Position numbers and translations under genes: made by a program. Positions 1-7,200 of a stretch of DNA of 61,404 bases are shown here, one piece after another (the stretch's first letter is position 1; each line of letters opens with the position of its first letter). Below the pieces are notes generated by a model, which worked only from the letters and a program-made list of their open reading frames with translations, was not told where the DNA came from and did no database searches. Origin of the DNA: Microbacteriaceae bacterium (GTDB lineage Bacteria > Actinomycetota > Actinomycetes > Actinomycetales > Microbacteriaceae); contig JACMNE010000128.1 of the NCBI GenBank assembly GCA_014378715.1, positions 1 through 61,404 on the forward strand. Reading direction: 5' to 3'.

Positions 1-1
1 C

Positions 2-379
2 ATCACCGGCAACACCACCTCCCCCGCCGTCTGGCGCACCCTCTCGATCCTCCGGGTCGACGGACCGCTTCGCATCGGCGCCCTCGCGACCTCGAGCCGC
101 GTCAGCCAGCCGACCATGACCAAGCTCCTCGCCGGACTCGTCGAGCAGGAGCTCGTCTACCGCATTGCCGACGTCGAGGACTCTCGCGCCTGGCTCATCG
201 CCCTCTCCGCCGCGGGCGAGGACGCCATCTCCGCCTACCGCAGCGAGCTCGGCACCGCGCTCGCCCCGCTCTTCGCCGACCTCAGCGACGACGACCGCCT
301 CGTCATGGCCCGCGCGGCCGACATCCTCGCGCAGCGATCCACGAACGGCCAGCGGGTGCTCGAGAAGGCGTCCCGATGA
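2..379 (+). CDS. MarR-family transcriptional regulator (5' end cut by window edge)
   Basis: The open frame is already running at base 2, so the N-terminus lies outside the window. The visible 125 residues carry the second half of a winged helix-turn-helix: a recognition-helix stretch SRVSQPTMTKLLAGL, then a wing with VEDSRAWLIALSAAG, where DxR is the usual MarR wing signature, and a C-terminal dimerisation helix. The stop overlaps the start of the following exporter gene by 4 bases (ATGA), so the two are cotranscribed. The simplest reading is a ligand-responsive repressor of that exporter. The ligand cannot be told from sequence. Confidence 0.85.
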   Translation: MTGNTTSPAVWRTLSILRVDGPLRIGALATSSRVSQPTMTKLLAGLVEQELVYRIADVEDSRAWLIALSAAGEDAISAYRSELGTALAPLFADLSDDDRLVMARAADILAQRSTNGQRVLEKASR

Positions 380-1605
380 CCACCACCTCGGAAAAGAACG
401 GCATCCTCTCCCAGCCGAAGGAGGTCTGGGCCGTCGCCGGCGCCTGCGTCATCGCGTTCATGGGCATCGGGCTCGTCGACCCCATCCTCCCGGCGATCGC
501 GAACGACCTCGGCGCGACCCCCACCGAGACCGAGCTGCTGTTCACGAGCTACCTGCTCATCACCGGCCTCGCCATGCTCGTCACGAGCTGGACCTCCAGC
601 CGCATCGGCGCCCGCCGCACCCTCCTCATCGGCCTCGGCCTCATCGTGGTCTTCGCCCTCGCCGCCGCGCTCAGCGGCGACGTCGAGACCGTCATCGGGT
701 TCCGCGCCGGCTGGGGCCTCGGCAACGCCCTGTTCATCTCGACCGCCCTCGCCACGATCGTCGGCTCGGCGCGCGGCGGCACGGCCTCCGCCATCGTGCT
801 CTACGAGGCGGCCCTCGGCATCGGTATCGCCGTCGGCCCGCTCCTCGGCGGCCTCCTCGGCAACATCACCTGGCGCGCCCCGTTCTTCGGAACCGCCGCG
901 CTGATGGCCATCGGCTTCATCGCCATCACGGTTCTCCTGAAAGCGGATGACCGCGCATCCCTCACCCCGACCAGGCTGTCAGCGCCCTTCCGCGCCCTCG
1001 CGAACCCCGCCCTCGCGGTGCTCGCCAGCGCGGCCCTCTTCTACAACATCGGCTTCTTCGTGCTTCTCGCCTACAGCCCGTTCCCGCTGGGGCTCGGCGC
1101 CATCGGCCTCGGGCTGACCTTCTTCGGCTGGGGACTGTCGCTGGCGATCACCTCCGTCTGGATCGCCCCGCTGCTGACCGCCCGCTTCCGGCGCACTACC
1201 GTGCTGTGGAGTGTGCTGCCGCTGCTCGCCCTCGACCTCGTGGCCGCCGGGCTCGTCATCGACAGCACGGCGGCGCTTGTCGTGGCGATCATCGTCGGCG
1301 GCCTCCTGCTCGGGGTGCTCAACACCGTGCTCACGGAATGCGTCATGGAGGCCACGGACCTGCCACGGTCGGTCGCATCATCCGCTTATTCGTCCGTCAG
1401 GTTCCTGGGCGGGGCGGCGGCCCCGCCGCTCGCGACACTGCTCGCCGAGGCCTTCGTGCCCGCGACCGCGTACTTCGTCGCCGCCGGTTCCGTGCTGCTG
1501 GCCGCGGTCATCGTGCTCGTCGGGCTGCCGGCGCTGCGCCGCGTCGACACCGGGTCGGAGCCCGCGATGGTCGAGGCGGAGGCGATCGGCGTCGGCGACG
1601 CCTGA
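376..1605 (+). CDS. MFS transporter, probable drug or metabolite exporter
   Basis: A 409-residue hydrophobic protein with about 12 membrane segments, the usual size for the Major Facilitator Superfamily. It has a charged loop after the second segment (SSRIGARRTLLIG, the MFS loop 2-3 motif) and the GPLLGG stretch in segment 5 typical of drug:H+ antiporters of the 12-TM type. It overlaps the upstream MarR gene by ATGA, which suggests MarR-controlled efflux. The tail is acidic (VEAEAIGVGDA). The substrate is unknown. No terminator was seen before orn. Confidence 0.85.
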   Translation: MTTTSEKNGILSQPKEVWAVAGACVIAFMGIGLVDPILPAIANDLGATPTETELLFTSYLLITGLAMLVTSWTSSRIGARRTLLIGLGLIVVFALAAALSGDVETVIGFRAGWGLGNALFISTALATIVGSARGGTASAIVLYEAALGIGIAVGPLLGGLLGNITWRAPFFGTAALMAIGFIAITVLLKADDRASLTPTRLSAPFRALANPALAVLASAALFYNIGFFVLLAYSPFPLGLGAIGLGLTFFGWGLSLAITSVWIAPLLTARFRRTTVLWSVLPLLALDLVAAGLVIDSTAALVVAIIVGGLLLGVLNTVLTECVMEATDLPRSVASSAYSSVRFLGGAAAPPLATLLAEAFVPATAYFVAAGSVLLAAVIVLVGLPALRRVDTGSEPAMVEAEAIGVGDA

Positions 1606-1682
1606 GGCCCCGGCACCCCACCCGCGCCTGCCCGCCCACCCGCCCCACAGGTCCTACCGACCGTCCGCGCCACCCCGGGCGG

Positions 1683-1688
1683 TAGAAT
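1683..1688 (+). promoter_or_regulatory. -10 element (TAGAAT) for orn, predicted leaderless start
   Basis: TAGAAT is followed by exactly six bases and then the ATG of orn. In actinobacteria a TANNNT hexamer 6-8 bases before ATG normally means that transcription starts at the A of the start codon, giving an mRNA without a leader. No Shine-Dalgarno sequence is present here, in agreement. Confidence 0.55.
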
Positions 1689-1694
1689 CATCCA

Positions 1695-2318
1695 ATGTCT
1701 TCAGTGTCGGATCGTCTTGTCTGGATCGATTGCGAAATGACGGGACTCGATCTGGCCATCGACGAACTCGTCGAGGTCGCCGTCGTGATCACCGATTTCG
1801 ACCTGACCCCGATCGACGCCGGTTTCGAGATCGTCATCAAGCCAGACAAGTCGGCGTGGGACAACATGGGCGACTTCGTGCGCGGGATGCACACCGAGTC
1901 GGGGCTCATCACCGAGATCCCCGACGGCGTCAGCCTCGCCGACGCGGAGTTCGCCGTGCTCGAGTACATCCTCAAGTACGTGCCCACCCCGCAGCAGGCG
2001 CCGCTCGCCGGCAACACGATCGGCACCGACCGCGCCTTCCTGGCCAAGTACATGCCCCGCATCGACAGCCACCTGCACTACCGCAGCATCGACGTCTCGT
2101 CGATCAAGGAGCTCTCCCGCCGCTGGTTCCCGCGGATCTACTTCAACGCCCCGGCCAAGAACGGCGGACACCGCGCCCTCGCCGACATCCTCGAGTCGAT
2201 CCGCGAGCTGCAGTACTACCGCCAGGCCGTGTTCGTGCCGGAGCCCGGACCCACGACCGACGAGGTGCAGGTCATCTCCGCGGCCGTCGTCGAGAGCTTC
2301 GCGCCCCGTCTGGCCTGA
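1695..2318 (+). CDS. orn: Oligoribonuclease
   Basis: A 207-residue 3'-to-5' exoribonuclease of the DEDDh family that finishes RNA decay by degrading 2-5 nucleotide fragments. D12 and E14 in WIDCEMTGLD form the first catalytic motif, and the GHRALADI segment near residue 160 carries the His and Asp of the last motif. The length matches bacterial Orn (about 200 residues) along its whole extent. In actinobacteria the enzyme also removes pGpG and pApA from cyclic dinucleotide turnover (family knowledge). The gene stands alone, with its own -10 six bases before ATG and a tRNA gene downstream. Confidence 0.95.
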   Translation: MSSVSDRLVWIDCEMTGLDLAIDELVEVAVVITDFDLTPIDAGFEIVIKPDKSAWDNMGDFVRGMHTESGLITEIPDGVSLADAEFAVLEYILKYVPTPQQAPLAGNTIGTDRAFLAKYMPRIDSHLHYRSIDVSSIKELSRRWFPRIYFNAPAKNGGHRALADILESIRELQYYRQAVFVPEPGPTTDEVQVISAAVVESFAPRLA

Positions 2319-2341
2319 CACGATCGCAAAAGGGCCCCCGG

Positions 2342-2369
2342 TGTGCATCTGCCCCGCCGGGTGTAATAA
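2342..2369 (+). promoter_or_regulatory. Candidate promoter for tRNA-His
   Basis: TGTGCA (2342-2347) and TAATAA (2364-2369) are separated by 16 bases, about 40 bases before the tRNA. TAAGAT three bases further on is an alternative -10. This is the only AT-rich spot between orn and the tRNA. The match to consensus is moderate. Confidence 0.35.
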
Positions 2370-2410
2370 GATGATCGAGTTGCCGGGGAAGTGCAAGTTT
2401 GCCCGGCCAT

Positions 2411-2487
2411 GGTGGGCGTAGCTCAGTTGGCAGAGCGCTGGCTTGTGGAGCCGGAAGTCGCGGGTTCGAGCCCCGTCGTTCACCCCA
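2411..2487 (+). tRNA. tRNA-His (GTG anticodon)
   Basis: A full cloverleaf: acceptor GTGGGCG (2412-2418) pairs with CGTTCAC (2477-2483) with two G-U pairs. The D arm is GCTCAGTTGGCAGAGC, and the anticodon loop CTTGTGGA carries GTG. The T arm is GCGGG-TTCGAGC-CCCGT, followed by discriminator C and an encoded CCA (2485-2487). The G at 2411 opposite the discriminator C supplies the G-1:C73 pair that is the identity mark of tRNA-His. A stable hairpin follows 3 bases downstream. Confidence 0.95.
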
Positions 2488-2490
2488 CAT

Positions 2491-2524
2491 CACGAATGGC
2501 CTCACCACGGTGGGGCCATTCGTG
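2491..2524 (+). terminator. Hairpin after tRNA-His
   Basis: A perfect 11-bp stem, CACGAATGGCC with GGCCATTCGTG, around a 12-base loop. There is no T run behind it, as is common for high-G+C actinobacterial terminators. It could end the tRNA transcript or serve as a processing signal. It also lies in the clpS leader. Confidence 0.55.
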
Positions 2525-2549
2525 GTTCACCACCGAAAGGTCGAACCCA

Positions 2550-2873
2550 ATGCCGACCACACTGGCCCCCCGAACCACCCTCGCGCCTGACCTGGACGTC
2601 GACGTCGATCTGAACGCCGCGGCATCCGCTGCGATCGACTCCCCCTGGGTCACGCTCGTCTGGAACGACCCGGTGAACCTCATGTCGTACGTGTCGTGGG
2701 TGTTCCGCAGCTACTTCGGCTTCAGCCGCGCCGAGGCCGACCGCCGTATGCTCCAGGTGCACCACGACGGCAAGACCGTGGTCGCCACCGGCAGCCGCGA
2801 GGAGATGGAGCGGCACGTCGAGGCCATGCACGACTTCGGTCTCTGGGCGACGCTCACCAAGGCCGACGCGTGA
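2550..2873 (+). CDS. clpS: ATP-dependent Clp protease adaptor ClpS
   Basis: A 107-residue adaptor that delivers N-degron substrates to ClpA/ClpC. The ClpS core is clear: WVTLVWNDPVNLMSYV (the NDPVN substrate-pocket region), then FGFSRAEADRRMLQVHHDGK and a C-terminal GLWATL strand. The N-terminus of about 30 residues is acidic and Ala-rich, as in actinobacterial ClpS. I chose the ATG at 2550, preceded by GAAAGG at 2535-2540. The frame is open further upstream but would run through the tRNA. It overlaps the next gene by GTGA, making a clpS/DUF2017/zincin unit. Confidence 0.93.
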   Translation: MPTTLAPRTTLAPDLDVDVDLNAAASAAIDSPWVTLVWNDPVNLMSYVSWVFRSYFGFSRAEADRRMLQVHHDGKTVVATGSREEMERHVEAMHDFGLWATLTKADA

Positions 2874-3508
2874 AGGCCTTCAGCCGGGCGGGCGACGGAC
2901 ACGTGACGACCACCCTCGCGCCGGACGAGGCAGCGCTGCTCAGCGAGCTCGCCGGGCAGATCGCCGACATGCTCGCGCCGATCGCCCGGAAGGAACAGGG
3001 GGCGGATGCCACGGGCGGCGGTGATCCGGACAGTGCCGCTCTCCGCGGCGACGACTCGCCCGACGACTCTTCCGACGGCCTGCCCGACGGGCCGGCTGGC
3101 GCCCTCGGCGGAGCCACCTACCGCCGCACACGCACGAGCGCCCTGGACCGCCTGCTGCCCGATGCCTATCGCGGCGACGAGGAGGCCGCGGCCGAGTTCC
3201 GCCGATTCACCGCCGGCGACCTCAGCGAGCGCAAGATCCGCAACGCGGCGATCGTGATGGCCGACCTCTCCGACGCCCCGAACTCTCCCGGCCCCGTCGA
3301 CGTCACCCTCGACCCGGACTCCGTGCAGGCGTGGTTGCGGTCGCTCACCGACATCCGCCTGGTGGTCGCTTCGCGCCTCGGCATCGACTCCGACGACGGC
3401 TGGAACGAGGACTCGGACGACGAGAACGAGCTGATGCACGGCGAGCTGTACGACTGGCTCGGCTGGATCCAGGACTCGCTGCTGTCGGCGTTCGAGGACC
3501 GCGCGTGA
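2870..3508 (+). CDS. DUF2017 family protein
   Basis: 212 residues, GTG start overlapping the clpS stop by 4 bases. The protein has no catalytic motif that I recognise. A variable acidic Asp/Ser-rich stretch at about residues 45-75 separates an N-terminal helix (LLSELAGQIADML) from a conserved C-terminal region with DAYRGDEEAAAEFRRF and ENELMHGELYDWLGWIQDSLL. This family is regularly found between clpS and a minimal zinc peptidase in actinobacteria, and that order holds here. A role in Clp-linked proteolysis is inferred from the neighbourhood only. Confidence 0.85.
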   Translation: MKAFSRAGDGHVTTTLAPDEAALLSELAGQIADMLAPIARKEQGADATGGGDPDSAALRGDDSPDDSSDGLPDGPAGALGGATYRRTRTSALDRLLPDAYRGDEEAAAEFRRFTAGDLSERKIRNAAIVMADLSDAPNSPGPVDVTLDPDSVQAWLRSLTDIRLVVASRLGIDSDDGWNEDSDDENELMHGELYDWLGWIQDSLLSAFEDRA

Positions 3509-3897
3509 GCGATGCGGGGGACGCAGACGCGACATCCGCATATGATCCGAGCCTGATCGACGAGGAGGAGTTCGAGCGCCTGGTCGTCGCCGAGCTCGAC
3601 GCCCTCCCCGACGAGATGGTCGACCGCCTGGAAAACGTGATCTTCGTCACCGAGGACCGGCCACAGGACGGATCGCTGTCGGTGCTCGGGCTGTACGACG
3701 GCACCGCGCTGACCGATCGCGACACCTACGGGTACGGCGAGCTGCCCGATCGGATCATCCTGTATCGGGAGCCGCTGCTGGCGATCTGCGCCGACCTCGA
3801 GGAGCTGAGGGACCAGATCCACGTGACGCTGGTTCACGAAATCGCCCACTTCTACGGCATCGACGACGAGCAGCTGCACGAACTCGGCTGGGCGTAG
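3505..3897 (+). CDS. Minimal zincin-type metallopeptidase family protein
   Basis: 130 residues, GTG start overlapping the DUF2017 stop by GTGA. The C-terminus carries HEIAHFYGIDD (H111, E112, H115, D121), the HExxHxxGxxD zinc and catalytic motif of the small zincin family (PF06262). This family is little more than the catalytic fold. The N-terminus is acidic (EEEFERLVVAELDALPDEM). No signal peptide is visible, so it is cytosolic. Its substrate is unknown. Its strict coupling to clpS suggests work on the same substrate pool. The gene ends 4 bases from a converging gene. Confidence 0.88.
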   Translation: MSDAGDADATSAYDPSLIDEEEFERLVVAELDALPDEMVDRLENVIFVTEDRPQDGSLSVLGLYDGTALTDRDTYGYGELPDRIILYREPLLAICADLEELRDQIHVTLVHEIAHFYGIDDEQLHELGWA

Positions 3898-3901
3898 CCC
3901 G

Positions 3902-4936
3902 CTACGCTGCCGCGACCAACTCGCGCACCCGCGGGATGACCTGCGTTCCATAGAGCTCGATACTGCGCAACAGACGCTCGTGCGGCAGCGGGCCGGCGCT
4001 GTACTTGAGGTCGAATCGCGAAAGGCCGAGCAGGGTGGCGGTGGCCGCGATCTTGCGTGCGACGGTCTCCGGCGAGCCGACATAGAGCGACCCGTGCTCG
4101 CCGGCCTCCTGGTCGAACTCGGCACGCGTCGTCGGACCCCAGCCGCGCTCCGCTCCGATGCGGTCGCGCATGATCCGGTAGTCCGGCCACAGCTGCTCGC
4201 GGGCGAGCTCGTCGGTCTCGGCGATGTGCCCCGGGGAGTGCACCCCGATCGGCAGCACCGGCTTGCCGAGCTGGGTGAGAGCCCGGCGGTACAGGTCGGC
4301 GTACGCGGCGAAGCGCGCCGGGTCGCCGCCGATGATCGCGAGCATCATCGGCATGCCGAACCGCGCAGCGCGCACAACCGACTCCGGGCTGCCGCCCACC
4401 CCGATCCAGGTGGGGATCGAGCCCGACGCGGTCTTCGGATACACCTGCTGGTTGACAAGACCCGGGCGGATGCTGCCGCTCCAGGTCACTGGACCCTCCC
4501 CGAGCAACACGGAGAACAGGTCGAGCTTCTCGCTGAACAGCGTCTCGTACTGGCCCAGGTCGAAGCCGAACAGCGGGAACGACTCGGTGAACGACCCGCG
4601 GCCCAGGATGACCTCCGCGCGGCCGTCCGACACGGCGTCGAGGGTCGCGAAGCGTTCGAAGACGCGCACAGGGTCGTCTGAGCTCAGAACAGTGACGGCC
4701 GACCCGAGCCGGATGCGCGTTGTGCGACCCGCGATCGCGGCCAGCACGACCTCGGGGGCTGACACCGCGAAGTCGTCGCGGTGGTGCTCTCCCACCCCGA
4801 TGAAGTCGACCCCGACCTCGTCGGCGAGCACCGCCTGGTCGACAAGGTCGCGGATGACCTTGCCGTAGGGCAGCAGGGTGCCGTCGGCGCCGCGCGTCAC
4901 GTCGCCGAAGGTGTCGAGTCCGAGTTCGAGCGGCAT
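3902..4936 (-). CDS. LLM-class flavin-dependent oxidoreductase
   Basis: 344 residues with the TIM-barrel layout of bacterial luciferase-like monooxygenases: LGLDTFGDV at the start, FIGVGEHHRDDF near residue 50, then TTRIRLGSAVTVLSSDDPVR and VILGRGSF, which are the usual flavin-pocket strands. The start ATG overlaps the sulfurtransferase stop (TGATG), so the gene is the distal member of the TPP-riboswitch chain. The chemistry, and whether FMN or F420 is used, cannot be decided from sequence. In this context a role in breaking down or salvaging a thiamin-type heterocycle is a testable guess. Confidence 0.88.
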   Translation of the reverse strand: MPLELGLDTFGDVTRGADGTLLPYGKVIRDLVDQAVLADEVGVDFIGVGEHHRDDFAVSAPEVVLAAIAGRTTRIRLGSAVTVLSSDDPVRVFERFATLDAVSDGRAEVILGRGSFTESFPLFGFDLGQYETLFSEKLDLFSVLLGEGPVTWSGSIRPGLVNQQVYPKTASGSIPTWIGVGGSPESVVRAARFGMPMMLAIIGGDPARFAAYADLYRRALTQLGKPVLPIGVHSPGHIAETDELAREQLWPDYRIMRDRIGAERGWGPTTRAEFDQEAGEHGSLYVGSPETVARKIAATATLLGLSRFDLKYSAGPLPHERLLRSIELYGTQVIPRVRELVAAA

Positions 4937-5811
4937 CAGGCCGAGATCTCCAGCGGCAGCGTGTCATCCGCTGCCCACTCCTCGAGGGAGCCGTCGTAGA
5001 TGCGCACTGCGGTGATGCCAAGCTCGGCGAGGGTGAGCGCGTTGGCGGTGGCCGTGATGCCCCCGCCGCAGTAGAGGAGCACCTCCTCCGTGCCCGTGAC
5101 TCCCTCGGTGAGGTACGCGTCGCGCAGCTCACGCTCGCCGCGCACGGTGCCGTCGGCGGAGAACAGGTCACGGGAGGAGACGTTGACGCTGCCGGGGATG
5201 TGACCGCGGCGGGAGTAGCGCGTGGGGTCGGCGCCGGAGAAGCTCGTGGCTGGCAGCCCGCAGACGAGCGGACGGCCGTCGGTCGCAGAGCGGGAGGCGA
5301 GCTCCTCCTTGGTGACCCACGCCTCGTGCGCCGCGGTGGCTGGCCACGACGGGACCGCGGCGGGGGCTGGGGAGGGCCCCGACCCGACGGGGTGCCCGCC
5401 GGCTGCCCACGCGGCGAGGCCGCCGTCGAGCACCCGGGCATGGACGCCGATCCAGTCGAGCAGGTACCAGAGCCGCGCGGCAAACATGGTTTGCGTCGTG
5501 TCGTAGATCACCACGGGGGTGTCGGCGCCGATGCCGAGGCGGGCGAGCTCGTCGGCGATCGCCTGCGGCTCCGGGTGGGTGTAGTGGGTGGCACCCTCCG
5601 GGTCGGAGAACTGGGCCTGGATGTCCACGTAGACCGAGCCGGGCAGGTGGCGGGCCATCCATCCGTCGATGGCGCTGGAGGAGTGGTAGTCGCCGTCGAA
5701 CGACGGCTTCCCGAGCAGGTAGCTGGCGTCGAGAACGGCGGGCCGGGCGGCCTCCGGCCCCTCGAGGAGGTCGGCGAGCTGGTGGGCGGTGATGAAGGGA
5801 GAGGTGGTCAC
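4936..5811 (-). CDS. sseA: Sulfurtransferase with two rhodanese domains
   Basis: 291 residues with two rhodanese domains. The N-terminal one is the inactive copy (VVIYDTTQTMFAARLWYLL). The C-terminal one carries the persulfide cysteine C248 in YCGGGITA, the CGxGxTA loop of the thiosulfate or 3-mercaptopyruvate sulfurtransferase group. It lies between the P-loop kinase (4-base ATGA overlap) and the LLM gene (TGATG overlap), so it is translationally coupled on both sides. A sulfur donor would fit a thiamin operon, since the thiazole ring needs sulfur, but plain housekeeping or cyanide detoxification is equally possible. Confidence 0.9.
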   Translation of the reverse strand: MTTSPFITAHQLADLLEGPEAARPAVLDASYLLGKPSFDGDYHSSSAIDGWMARHLPGSVYVDIQAQFSDPEGATHYTHPEPQAIADELARLGIGADTPVVIYDTTQTMFAARLWYLLDWIGVHARVLDGGLAAWAAGGHPVGSGPSPAPAAVPSWPATAAHEAWVTKEELASRSATDGRPLVCGLPATSFSGADPTRYSRRGHIPGSVNVSSRDLFSADGTVRGERELRDAYLTEGVTGTEEVLLYCGGGITATANALTLAELGITAVRIYDGSLEEWAADDTLPLEISA

Positions 5812-6398
5812 CCGACCATGCTACGACTCTCCACCCGGAGTCCGTCGAGACACAGATCTGCCCGGTCGCGAGGGTGTTCCCGGCGCCCGAACCGCTCCTC
5901 CTGGGCCGCCCAGCGGTCCCAGTGCGGCGCGAAGAGGTCGCCGTCTCGGGCGATCGCCCTGGTGCGCCTGGTGGCCGCGTCGAGCTCGACCCATACCCCC
6001 AGCGACGCGAGCGAGCGGGCACTCTCGCTCAGCGCCCCGCAGCCCTCGATCACGAGCGGGATCCCCGGCGGCACCGTGTGCCACTCGGCCGGGGCGTCGG
6101 CGATCCAGTCCCAGCGCTGCCAGGCGGCTGGCGCGCCCGCCGCGCGGGGGGCGAGCACGTGATCGACGATGTGCCGGCCCGCCGCCTCGGGCCCGTCCCA
6201 GCCGGGGTAGATGTCGTCCAGGCTGATCAGCCAGGCCGACGCGCCCTGCGCGCCCCACAGCTCAACGACCGCACGGGCGAGACTCGTCTTGCCTGAGCCC
6301 GACCCGCCGTCGATGAGCACCACCGGTTGCACCGCACCGTGGGTCGAGGCGGCGCGCACTGCCGCGACGACCTCCGCCTGGGGCGAGACCCCCGGCAT
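5808..6398 (-). CDS. P-loop kinase, uridine kinase-like ATP-binding protein
   Basis: 196 residues. The Walker A motif GGSGSGKT lies at 31-38, followed by SLDDIYPGWDGP, where uridine kinase-like enzymes have SxDxFY, and VIEGCGALS as a Walker B-like strand. A charged lid follows (RTRAIARDGDLFAPHWDRW). I chose the ATG at 6398. A GTG about 38 bases upstream would overlap the ykoC end. It is cotranscribed with the ECF thiamin-precursor transporter (17-base gap) and the sulfurtransferase (ATGA). Phosphorylation of the imported compound is a reasonable inference. The sequence shows only that it is a small-molecule kinase fold. Confidence 0.75.
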   Translation of the reverse strand: MPGVSPQAEVVAAVRAASTHGAVQPVVLIDGGSGSGKTSLARAVVELWGAQGASAWLISLDDIYPGWDGPEAAGRHIVDHVLAPRAAGAPAAWQRWDWIADAPAEWHTVPPGIPLVIEGCGALSESARSLASLGVWVELDAATRRTRAIARDGDLFAPHWDRWAAQEERFGRREHPRDRADLCLDGLRVESRSMVG

Positions 6399-6414
6399 GG
6401 GAGGCCGCCCCGCC

Positions 6415-7200
6415 TCATCCGCCGACAATGAAGTTCCATTCACCGGAGACGACGGAGACGACAACGGATGTCGCGGCGACCAGCACACCGATACCGACCA
6501 GCACCTGCTCGCGCGCCCCAAACCGGGACTCCCGCGCCCACGTGCGGGGAGTGTCGGAGCCGAAGCCGCGCGCCTCCATCGCCGTCGCGAGCTTCGACCC
6601 GCGGCGGATGGACAGCACCAGCAGGGCGAACGCCTGGCCGGCGAATCGGCGCACGCGCCCGGTGTCGGCGATGCCCCTCGCGCGGCGGGCGAGCTCGAGC
6701 GACTTCCAGTCCTCCAGGAACAGCCCGACCAGCCGCAGGCCGCCGAGGGCGCCGAGCACAAAGCGGGAGGGCAGCCGCAGCACCTGCGCCAGGCCGTCGG
6801 CGAGGTCGGTCGGGTCGACCGTGACGAAGAGCACCACGGCGGGCAGGCCGATCGCGAGCACCCGCAGGAAGGTCGCGATCGCGAGCTCGATCGACCCGTC
6901 GGTCACGTTGATCAGGAGGAACTGGAAATAGGTCTGCCCCGACGGCACCCCATAGAGCAGGATCGTGATCGCCCCGAACACGGCGGCGACCCAGACCGGC
7001 AGGGTGCGCAGCATAAAACGCCGCGGGCCGAGCCCGGCGAACAGGAACAGCACGGCCTCGAAGGCGAGCGCGACCGTCGCCGATACCCAGTCGATGCTCA
7101 GCACGAGAGCGATCCCGATGACAGCGGATGCTGCGAGCTTCGCCACCGGATTGACCCGGTAGATCGCCTGCGGGCCCGAGTGCGGGATGAGGATGCTCAC
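6415..7200 (-). CDS. ykoC: ECF transporter transmembrane subunit (EcfT, YkoC type)
   Basis: 261 residues with about five membrane helices and the two short EcfT coupling motifs, ARRARG near residue 170 and AMEARGF near residue 205, which dock into the ATPases. In the ykoEDC group this subunit couples ATP hydrolysis by YkoD to uptake by the S component YkoE. The start overlaps the ykoD stop by ATGA. The gene belongs to the TPP-riboswitch unit, so the likely cargo is thiamin or its hydroxymethylpyrimidine moiety. Confidence 0.88.
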   Translation of the reverse strand: MSILIPHSGPQAIYRVNPVAKLAASAVIGIALVLSIDWVSATVALAFEAVLFLFAGLGPRRFMLRTLPVWVAAVFGAITILLYGVPSGQTYFQFLLINVTDGSIELAIATFLRVLAIGLPAVVLFVTVDPTDLADGLAQVLRLPSRFVLGALGGLRLVGLFLEDWKSLELARRARGIADTGRVRRFAGQAFALLVLSIRRGSKLATAMEARGFGSDTPRTWARESRFGAREQVLVGIGVLVAATSVVVSVVSGEWNFIVGG

